Assembly: GCA_024811115.1 (NCBI GenBank)
Contig: JAKOGH010001195.1
Coordinates: forward strand, 558,001 to 622,000
DNA: 64,000 bases
Origin: Terana coerulea
Lineage: Eukaryota; Basidiomycota; Agaricomycetes; Polyporales; Phanerochaetaceae
Direction: 5' to 3'
Made by a program: the position numbers and the translations under genes. The notes under the pieces are model-generated. The model did no database searches, was not told where the DNA came from, and saw only the letters and a program-made list of their open reading frames with translations. Every line of letters starts with the position of its first letter. The stretch's first letter is position 1. Below are positions 55,403 through 64,000 of the stretch, piece by piece.

Positions 55403-56303
55403 GAAGATGTGAAGTCACGATATTTATCGGGGAACTTTGGAAAATTCTGCTATGTATTGCTGTGTATGTGCTACTGAAATGCCATTTCTCTTCGCTTTCT
55501 GCAGAGTGTACCAGGCGACGGGCGAGCGCCGCCCCGTGAATGTAATGCTTTGATCCGGTTTTAGGCCATCATACTGTGTTCGTCCGCTGCAGCCCCTGGG
55601 TGGTATTCCGGGTTTCCGGTATCTATCTCGATGCCCCGCCCGCAGATAGTACACGAAAGGTGCGTAGTTCCGGAGCGTGCTCGTGCTCGAGAAAGCGCTA
55701 AATGCTCAGAACTAGCCCTCAGATGAACATCATCAGTGAATACCAGGGGCATCTGTGCCCTCAACAGATGTAGATGGGCCACTCGAAGAGCGTGCTCGTG
55801 TGACTGCTCTGTTCAGGTAATCATCTCGCGGCCCTCGCGAGCCATCTGGTGGCGGCGCCTTCAACAGTGATTACAATGGGAGCCTGCTCCCTTCCTTATG
55901 CATGTTTGAGCACACATATGGGCTCGCGTGTCCCTCCGTCGGTATGCCCATCTCTGATTATCTATGCTCACCCTAGTGTTTGCCGGTCCTACCATCGCAT
56001 TGTGTTCCGTCTGGCCCGGCCTGTGTATCATCCAACCATGGAAGGTATAACTCTCTACATTGCTACGCCTTTATGTTCATCTTTGATTATCTACCCATAC
56101 TGCAGTGCTCACAGGTGCCACCGTCCCATATGCTTTACCTAGCTGTGTGTCACATCTCCTTGGAGGACATTCGGCATGTTAGCTCTATGAGCATGAGCTT
56201 TCGGTGGCGTCCGAGAACACTCGCATAAAAGTCCTTGGAACCCGAGGGAGGAAGGCACCGGTCGTCCGACCTATCTGCCCCTGTATTCCGAACCCCTAAA
56301 AGA
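55403..56303. other. Intergenic; no gene recognised
   Basis: Contains short repeats of TTATCTA and GCTC-type words around 55,950-56,110 but no gene. Confidence 0.45.
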
Positions 56304-57791
56304 ATGGCCGACTCGACCGACATTGCGCCTGCCTGGCATCTTCTCGAGATATCAGGCATTGTGCAGGCGGTCCTATGTGCCCTATGGGGTGCGCCTTCCG
56401 CATGCAAGCTTGCATTACATCGCGTTGGCTGACAAAAGATCTACAGGCATCTATTCCTCGCTGTTCGTCTTGGCATTGTGGGCGATGCAGGGGCGCCATG
56501 ACGTTACTTACCGCCGTCTGCGGCTCGTGACTGTCGTGTTGTACGTCGTGTCTGCACTCGCTTGGAGAATGCTGCTAATGGATGGCCGTCACAGGTTTTT
56601 CGACCTTTGTGCCCATTTCATCGCCCGGTCGCTGCAATATGCCCGATCGAGGATCATGGAGCCCGACTCGAATGAGTTCTTTAAATGGGGGATCCCGCTG
56701 GTTGTGATTGGAAAGTGAGTGTAACATGCATTGATTGATCCAGTCTTTCACAATTGTCTGACGCTCTTCGACCACATCAGTGTAACTACGACCTTTGCTG
56801 TGAGTACCTTGCGCAAGTTGGTTCTGTAAATTCATACACTGATTACGACTACAGGGTCTTTGTTCGGATGGTCTTTTGGCCTGGCGGTTCTATGTCATCT
56901 TTGACAGAAAGAAATGGGCACTTTATATCCCAGGCACATTCGTGGTCATCAACGCTAGTGCGTATCCGCGTTTCTCGGACCGTGACTTGCCCACTCACCT
57001 GATGCACAGTGCTCTGCTGGTCGGCCGACGCTCAGCATCTCGCCGCATACCACCACTACGATTTTTACGAAAGCACGCTGCTTGATGTCACTTTGAAGAT
57101 CACGGTCGCGTGGGGCTGGCTCATGTTTTCCATCAACACACTTCTCACCGGTGCCATCGTCTCAAAGATTGTGTGAGTTGATCGAACGTACTCGCACACG
57201 TTTAAACGCTGACGCTTAACGCCATTCAAAGGGCTGCTGCACGGAAAACTGGAGTATCGGTCAGCAACTACCAACTAGTGATTCGTGCATGCATCGAGTC
57301 AGCCATGGTGACCTGGGTGGGGCTCTTGCTATACGAAATCTGCTCTCTCGCTCCCAACGGGCACGTAGTGGTGAGAGATTCCGCCATTAGAGTCGCTCTA
57401 TACCTTTCCGACGCCGTTTATAGACCAACTACGACGTGGGCTACGTGATGGCCTGCGTCATCCCGGTTTTCTTTGTACGTCTCTTTAATATCTGCCGCCT
57501 CACCCTGGTACTACTCATTATCGTGGCTTCTTCCAGGGAATATCGCAGTGCCTGATCGTCACTAGGGTGGCTTTGACAATGGAGATTGCCAGGCGTGGGG
57601 ATAACGGGCCTGTCTCTGGGAGGCTCTCGCGAGCGCCGAGAGCGCAGCGCTCGGACGACTCCAAGACCGTCTCGTTAAGCGTCAGCAACGAGTCAACTCA
57701 GGATACCGCAAAGCCGTACGGTCTCCGTATTGGACCCTATCATGAGGAGGACCACATGTTACATGTCATGGGCTCGCCAGCTGAGGTCTAA
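56304..57791 (+). CDS. Seven-helix-type integral membrane protein, basidiomycete family
   Basis: Start MADSTDIAPAWHLLEISGIV. An intron from TGGG near 56,390 to about 56,449 joins CALW to GIYSSLFVLALWAMQGR. Hydrophobic helices follow in order: the SSLFVLALWAM segment, RLVTVVLYVVSALAW, FFKWGIPLVVIGNVTTFA, LCSDGLLAWRFYVIFD, ALYIPGTFVVINA, ITVAWGWLMFSINTLLTGAI, ESAMVTWVGLLLYEICSLAP and VGYVMACVIPVFFGISQ, then a cytoplasmic Ser/Arg tail ending HVMGSPAEV. The SDGLLAWR motif with Arg/Phe-Tyr-Val and the ESAMVTWVGLLLYE segment are typical of a large basidiomycete family of predicted seven-helix membrane proteins of unknown function. Receptor-like topology is inferred only. At least seven short introns, some boundaries approximate. 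Confidence 0.7.
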
Positions 57792-58620
57792 AAGTGACGT
57801 AGGAGAAGAGCCTAGTAGTTACTGCTGAGCGCTGAGCTGCCTGACGAAGGAACTGGGCAGCATGCCGCAAACGACATGGGACCGCAGAGAACAGAGAACA
57901 GAGAACGAATTTATAATAACCCCACTACGCTACGTACATAGCTCATGTGTGGAACAACTTGCTACCTCGTCTCGACCTAGTATAAAATAACCAATTTTGG
58001 CTATATTTTCAATGAAAGGTGAGAAATAAAGAGTCCACAAGGATGAATGTGAAAGGTGGGAAGGGAAAATATTGATGGAGGGAGTATGACGTCTGTAAGA
58101 CATGCATGGGCGTTCTACACTGCAGGCTACAGGCTACAGCACGCCGTCGCGGTGTCAGAGCGGTTATCTGGAAACTCGCATTGACCATCCTCGGCAGACA
58201 ATGAACGAGACAGATTCTATTCGTGACAGAAGTGGGCCGCCGTCAGCATGCAGGTCGCGTTGCTTCCTTACCTGCCGCGCGCGTAGGGCCGACAAGCTAG
58301 CCAGCCCTTCAACGCGTGGCTTGCGGGAGGCGAGGCTCCGACATGAAAAGCTGAGCGCTGAACTTTATAGAACAATAGCTGGTACAGTCCTTATGGACAT
58401 TTCGGATTTCCCGATTCCTAGACTGATCTCGGCTTTCACCATCCTCAGAACAAATGTGCATGTGTGGGCACGCAAGGCGGACACGTTGCACGGGAGAAGG
58501 TTTCATACGGCTGGATAACCGAACACGTTGTATGTGCGTGGTGCTGCGCAGAAATTAGGAAAGAATAATAGCCGGCGGCAGATGATCGCACAAGCCCCCG
58601 GGCCTGCTGAGTCTTGCTTT

Positions 58621-58649
58621 GAAAGTGTCCGCGAAGTGCGGACACTTTC
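58621..58649. repeat. Perfect 12-bp inverted repeat, 5-base loop
   Basis: GAAAGTGTCCGC, loop GAAGT, then GCGGACACTTTC. It is preceded by TTT and followed by ACGG; no U tract, so not an obvious terminator. Possible transcribed hairpin, cruciform or binding site. Confidence 0.9.
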
Positions 58650-59744
58650 ACGGCCAAAGCGATCATACATAGCTATGGCCTGATGCGATGGTTAGGGAGA
58701 GCGCATTGGGTACTGGGAGTTTGCCTTTGGAAGTTCGGTTGCCCTTGTATTGCATGCTACGGGTGTTGCCGTTCCTTCTGCCATGGGTGAATCCGAGTGG
58801 GGCAGGATACTTCGTACTATCGGTCTTGGACGTCATGGATGAGATCTGGCACGCCGGGCTGTACTTCGATACAATATGTATAGAGATGATCTTACCACAC
58901 AAAATGAGATAAGTAGAGAAACGACAGAAGAAATTGTGCCCCTGACCTTTATTACACGTGTAAACTCCTGCGGGGTGAGCGTTGAGCTCGTACCATGACG
59001 CGCAGCGGTTCAGAGTACAGTGTGTAGTTCGCTGGGAGTACAAGAGATCTTGCATTGCATCAAGGCGAGATCAGGAAGAGTCGAACAAATAGGTGAGTCG
59101 AAGTTGCGTTTGGTCCAGTGCTTTGATAGTGTAGCTGTCCAAACGCACAAAGCCCACAGGGTGGTCGGAGAGCTGATGCTGAACGAAACGGAGGGTCTTG
59201 TGCGATGATTGGACACCTTCCGGATAAGAAGGGACCTGGACCTACCTGGACCGGAATCAGACAGCGTGGCAAGTAAGGGAGCAGAAAGCGTGCATCCTGA
59301 CCTCGTTCCCGAGAAGGCTCTGGCCTAGCATGTAGGATCCCTGACAGCACCCCGCAGATCTGATTTATTTAAACTCGCAGCTGATCGCCGCAGTGTATGG
59401 CACTGATGACGGCTGTCGGTCCTTGTGGAGGTGTGGGGGTTGCGAGCAGAGTCCTGGGAGCTGGCGCGTGGGCGAGAACATCCTCGAACTGTGTGCTCTT
59501 TCATGTATTCTCGTGCGACTGCATATTGCAAAGGCTCTACAATCACTTTCCGAGTGGTGTGTATTCTATCTCATTCATCATGTCTGGCACTCACCGGTTT
59601 CTTAGCAACAACCTGAGTTCGCCTCTGTACGGAGTATGGTCTATACTCTCACATTGTTGGTTAATAACCGGTGCAAAACTATTTTAGGCTACAGTCTTGG
59701 CTGGATTCCAGATGGTATCGTGACAACCAGGCAGGTAGCGAGCA

Positions 59745-59773
59745 ATGAACGTTTGAACGTTGAACGTTGAACA
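59745..59773. repeat. Short tandem TGAACGT repeat
   Basis: About four imperfect copies of TTGAACG/TGAACGT. Confidence 0.7.
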
Positions 59774-60566
59774 CTATGGACGAAGTCAAGATGTGTGTGT
59801 GTTAAGCGCCCACGGGAGTATTACCGAGAGGTCGACTCAAACGAAGTGTTGTTGTTTCCGACCACCGATGACTCGAGAACCGCCGAGCTGCAAGATCTAA
59901 GGCAAGCAAGTTTAGTCTTCGCAGCACTGGCCACGACTCACCTATGCTTCTCGACAGTGTAGGTGGCTGGTGTTCGAGTATTGGTTCAGTCTGCTCGCCG
60001 ACGCAAGGACTCGTGAGCACGCGAGCATGGCCTACAGGACTGTCGAGCCCTCAAGTCAACCCTATGCGTAACTCGAAGTTGCAGCGATATTACTGCAACG
60101 ATCTATGGCGCACAATTTCTCGGGTACCAGCGGAACGAAGGACCTGGAGAGGGTAGTGCAACTTCAGAGGTACGTGTCGACACAACGTCCGACTTGTGCA
60201 TATGACTCATTAACCTTTGAATAGAATTACCTTGAGGACACAAGGTGACAAGGCTACCAGCTCCTGAGGGCACCACAGGTGAGTGTTTGACATTTCAACA
60301 ATGAGCATAGTATTAATTTTTTTTCCTGGAGTGGTTACAGTGTCCTCAGCTGTGTTCCTCCACAACGTCCGTACTGCTGCGCACCTTGCAAGCAATTCAC
60401 GCCTCAGCAATGTTAGTGGGATATGTGACAAATCTACTCGGTTTTACTGAAGCTACTAAACATCACCAGACCTCGGAGCCAGCGTCCATCTCGAAAACGT
60501 ACCACATCACGCGTTGTGACAAGAATGTTCTCAGGCCGTCAATGCGGTGACCTCTAGGGTGGGCAC

Positions 60567-60608
60567 TCACCCTCGTTCCACGCATTTTCACCCTCGTTCC
60601 ACGTATTT
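60567..60608. repeat. 21-bp direct repeat, two units
   Basis: Two adjacent units starting TCACCCTCGTTCCACG differ at one base (CATTT against TATTT). Confidence 0.9.
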
Positions 60609-61277
60609 CCACCATCTTACTCTGGTCGAATGGCGTAGGGAACGTGGGACGAGAGGTTCAGCGTACGCACACTGCACTCTCTTCCTCACATCAGCCTCGA
60701 TAGCGCCAAAGCGTCAGTCAGCTTGCATGGTTCGCAGGCATGGGTTGGCGGGTTGGGTTGGTCTCAGCAGTTCCACCGCTATCCGTCGGTCCAAAAGAAG
60801 TACAGCCAGAGATCCCACGTGCGCTCTTGGGTCTATCCCGCTCTGGTGCTCAGGGAAATATACGTTTACACATGCATCAAATGACTTCGAGCGCAAGCGG
60901 CGGGCTTCGACAATCCTTTCAGGGTCTCGGGCATACGTACGTCCTCTAGACGAACCTTTTGCAGAGGAAGCTGGCCGAGCTTTCATCTCGTTGCAAGATG
61001 CAAGATGAAACGCATGAGCCTCGAGGTCGGAGTGTGCTGTGCCAGGGTTTACGTGGTGCCTTCGGGGATTATGAAGTTGGATAACTGTCTACCGGGTCGC
61101 AAGCGGAAGAGTCAGTCTTCAATGTCCAGGTGCGACATCCTCGTGGCGGCTGCAAGAACAACGATATAACAACCCCCGTCGACATCCCTCTTTCTTTGCC
61201 AACACATTTCCTGCTCCCGCAGCCCGAGTCCGACGACTTCCCATTTGCCCCTGCCACTACTCGCCGATACCCGCAGC

Positions 61278-63209
61278 ATGAGACCCGCTCCCCTCAGCCC
61301 TCGTGATACACTTATCGCAAATCTTCCCCCGTTACAACCCGGGATGGACATTTTGCCCACCGAGCCCACAATACCAGCCGCGAAGGGTCCGTGCTTGGCT
61401 TCACCGGCGTCTATAATGCTCGTAGATCGGTTAGGCCACGCGGGAAGGTTTAGCATCCACGATATAGTCCACGAGCAACTTCCCGAGACTGCTATTGTGT
61501 CTAGAGGAGATGTCAAGGGAGCATTTAGTCGGATTAGAGCTGTCAAGGCGACGTTCAAAGCAAACGTGTGTTGACTCTTCAGATTTTCGATGGCAGCATA
61601 CTTATCATCTTCTTCCCCACGCAGATTAAAGGATACACTCTCCACCAGAAGCAGATGAATATTCGGCGCACTAAAGGAAGGAACATGATCCTCAAATCGC
61701 CTTCCGACATCGTGAAGGAAGCGGCAAAAGTTGTAGAGGGTCTTCTGTCCTCGGTGCGTTCTTCGTCGTCAGTACTATAGAACATAATTTGTAACTTCTT
61801 TTTGACAGTCCGACAAGATTCGTCCGGGGGGCCAGGATACGACACCAGCAATATCTCCCTCTTGGGAATAATACAAGTCCGGCGATGTACGTTTGAATGC
61901 GTCCTGGGCTATTACCCACGGCAGGGGAAGCCCGGCGCCGTTGCGTCACAGATATCGACAAGCACAATGCTTCCCCTCAGCACGACAAGCCTTGCTCCCG
62001 CTGCGATCTGTGCACCTGGTGGCACGCCGGTTCCCCAGTATTCATCGCTCGATATCATCTCGCCCACCACCGCACGTAACACTTCCCACGGCTCGACCGG
62101 GTTTCAAACGTCCTCATTCTTCGCGCATGCACCCCTTTCTACTACCATTGCCTCGGCCAGTGCCCCTGCCGGTCAGATGGATGACTTTATTATCCCTCCG
62201 CACAACAATACCGCTACTCGTGGAACCAGCTCGCTGCCGGAGGCACCGCAGGTCATGCCTTTCTCTGCCCCCCATATGACAGGTGCGGTCACCGACCCTT
62301 CGACTGTGTACGCCGAGTGGGCACTCGACACCGGCACCGTCCCATTCTCTCCCCCATCTCACATCAACGTTTCGAAGACCACGATACCGTCCTTCCCTGG
62401 ACCCGCAACCGACGGATCACCGTTCGTGTTTGCAGCGGACGAGCGCCCCGAGCAGTACCCGTCTAGCTTTTGGCAGGTGCCGCCGTGGGAGGGCTTCGAG
62501 GCTACTGGAGGGCACTACGCTCATCTACCTGAAGGTGCGCTCCATTCGTCAGGAGCTATTTGATGGGTCCCGCACTAACACGACAGCGATAGACACGACG
62601 TCTCCTTGCAACTCAGCGAACCTCGCGTATGCCGTGAGAAGTGCCTCTGTCGGAGCACCGGTGCCCGCAAGCGAGCAGGCATGGCGCAGCCCTGCGCTCA
62701 GGAATTGCCCACCGGATACCGGTCAGAACAGCATCTTTGTTCCATACCTCGCGCCACAAGATCCATGGTCGAACGGCTCCTCGGTCACCACCACGCGAAG
62801 CACTAGGCCTGACTCGTTCAATGCGTCTGTGCCAGCATTTTCTTCGCATATGCCCCCTTCCATTAGCACAACCTCTGCCTTCACCCTCGTCGGTCAGACG
62901 ACCGATCCGGCTCGCAATCCGTCCTTGAACACGATCACCGCCTCTCAGAGCCACCATACATTGTACGCACCGCCTTCCGCGCCCCTCTTCTCTCCACCTA
63001 CGACAGGCGCGGTCACGGAGACTTTAGCTCCCGCAGTGTGGCCTCGACGCATAGTCGTCGCAGCACAAACAGGCGACGGCCATCCCGATGACAATTCCGC
63101 CTACGCTGCGCTGCCGATCTTCCCGTTTTCTTTTTCAGAGAGGGATGGGGCCACTTGGGGGCCCACCGTTTGTTGCCTCTTCATCGACGCGTCCGTCGGC
63201 CGGTTTTGA
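61278..63209 (+). CDS. Ser/Thr/Pro-rich protein of unknown function
   Basis: Start MRPAPLSPRDTLIANLPPLQ. The first 190 or so residues look folded: SIHDIVHEQLPETAIVSRGD, AFSRIRAVKATFKAN, then FDGSILIIFFPTQIKGYTLH and SPSDIVKEAAKVVEGLLSS. The joint between KAN and FDG needs two bases dropped from GTGTGT at about 61,566-61,572 (no spliceable intron). An intron follows (GTGCGT..ACAG, about 61,754-61,808). From 61,900 onward the protein is low-complexity Ser/Thr/Pro (STTSLAPAAICAPGGTPVP), with one clear intron 62,535-62,586 (HLPE to AIDTTSP) and ends CCLFIDASVGRF. The frame change near 61,860-61,920 is not resolved. Two repeated short phrases (SAPHMTGAVTDPS and FSPPTTGAVTETL) suggest an internal duplication. 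No domain recognised. Confidence 0.5.
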
Positions 63210-63717
63210 TACCGTTGGAGGCTACCCTCGTCCTCGTCCTTCAGGCAGTACACCCTGCTCCCTGGGAGGCATCGAAGAGTCTGGCCCTGTTACGGCATAT
63301 AGCTCGCAGCGCCTCGGCCCGGGGCAGTATCATCTTGGGCGGTGAAAGCAATCTGAGGTTATGGAGCTTGGGGAGGGTGGATGTATACTACCACTAGATT
63401 TGTCACCAGATCCTTTCGGCGGCCCACTTTTGTAGTTTTATATTGTTGCGAAGAGTTGTAATGGCGGCTGGGTCCGCCCTCAATAATTTAACTTGCTAGG
63501 ATATCTTCCGTACGCAAGCTTACTTAATAAGCGCCTGTTTATGAACGTCGTTCGGACTTCTCCGAGTCCTTTCTTTTCCAAGCCACGTCTTTAGCTTGAG
63601 TATTCGAGTACTTGAGCACAGACTCATAGTCACCATTCGGACCGGTTTGTACTCAAGCTGCGTTGTTTCTAAAGCGCGTTGACGTTCGGTTCGCACCAGA
63701 AGGGCTCGCTCTTGCTC
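63210..63717. other. Intergenic; no gene recognised
   Basis: 3' flank and promoter region of the next gene; no TATA box seen. Confidence 0.5.
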
Positions 63718-64000
63718 ATGTCTGTGTCATCAAGGACCGCGGTGCAGGAAGCGGAAGTAAGTGAACGGTCTCAAAACCTGTATGCGGGTTATTGTAACCT
63801 CACAATAGAGCCGTTACACGAGAGCGACCAAATTAGAGCTCGACGGAGACTTTGACAGGGCATTCAGGTCGTACATCAAATCTGCTGAGGAGTATCTTCA
63901 TCTCAGTCGCACCAGTCTCAGTGCGTCGTCTCGCACACAGTGTAAGGTCGAGGCGGGCAAAGCTTTAGAACGAGCCGAGAAGATAAAACAAAAGAAACTG
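63718..64000 (+). CDS. MIT-domain protein, N-terminus only; probable PalB/calpain-7 protease
   Basis: Exon 1 (63,718-63,756) encodes MSVSSRTAVQEAE; the intron 63,757-63,808 is GTAAGT..ATAG; exon 2 runs off the window. The visible 77 residues form a MIT three-helix bundle: YTRATKLELDGDFDRAFRSY, then SAEEYLHLSR and CKVEAGKALERAEKIKQKK. MIT domains bind ESCRT-III tails. The wording ELDGDFDRAF..YI.SAEEYLHLSR is most like the start of fungal PalB/Rim13 and animal calpain-7, cysteine proteases of the alkaline-pH (Rim/Pal) pathway acting on endosomes, but no protease domain is in view. Vps4 and other MIT proteins are less likely. Confidence 0.7.

Larger units (their letters stand above)
57792..61270. 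other. 3.5 kb without a recognised gene; simple repeats and a hairpin
   Basis: No coding region could be built on either strand. Contains an AGAGAAC triplet near 57,890, the perfect hairpin at 58,621, TGAACGT repeats at 59,745-59,773 and a 21-bp tandem pair at 60,567-60,608. Confidence 0.5.

Noticed and set aside
1..64000. tRNA, rRNA and CRISPR arrays
   Set aside because: I looked for T-loop-like GGTTCGAnTCC words and regularly spaced direct repeats and found none that fold or repeat convincingly; a covariance-model scan would be decisive.

Overview
The window looks like nuclear DNA of a filamentous basidiomycete, probably an agaricomycete. Genes are broken by many short introns of about 45-70 bases with GT..AG ends (a few GC..AG). 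The set includes a CYP63-like P450, a basidiomycete-type seven-helix membrane protein and a small secreted cysteine-rich protein family next to ordinary housekeeping genes. There is no operon structure, tRNA or rRNA that I can see, and no prokaryotic signal.

Layout. 1-16.2 kb is GC-rich and almost empty of genes. It holds a frameshifted small secreted protein gene (2.1 kb), two weak gene candidates (7.6 and 9.1 kb), diverged local duplications and two complete non-autonomous DNA transposons with clean target-site duplications: one of 842 bp (9-bp TSD) and one of 1,010 bp (8-bp TSD). 16.4-17.6 kb is a FYVE-finger gene, then about 2 kb without a convincing gene. 19.5-24.2 kb carries two minus-strand genes, an unknown protein and a PHD-finger protein. 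25.4-26.8 kb is a DNMT2/TRDMT1-type tRNA methyltransferase. 27.2-31.1 kb is a tandem duplication whose units each hold one small secreted cysteine-rich protein gene with its promoter; the broken copy at 2.1 kb is a third member.

31.9-47.8 kb is a dense housekeeping block: a long proline-rich/coiled-coil protein of unknown function, an oxysterol-binding protein, DOT1 (H3K79 methyltransferase) divergent from a DBP3-type DEAD-box helicase, and translation factor eIF5. 48.4-57.8 kb holds two divergent intron-containing small genes of unknown family with good TATA boxes, a P450 and a seven-helix membrane protein. 57.8-61.2 kb is gene-free. 61.3-63.2 kb is an unknown Ser/Thr/Pro-rich protein, and the window ends inside a gene starting with a MIT domain, probably a PalB/calpain-7 protease.

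A recurring oddity is single-base indels that break otherwise continuous, recognisable proteins, including the essential DBP3-like and eIF5 genes, and often in runs of C or G. The simplest reading is consensus sequence error. Intron boundaries were inferred by eye from splice consensus and protein continuity, so termini of multi-exon genes are the least certain part of this annotation.
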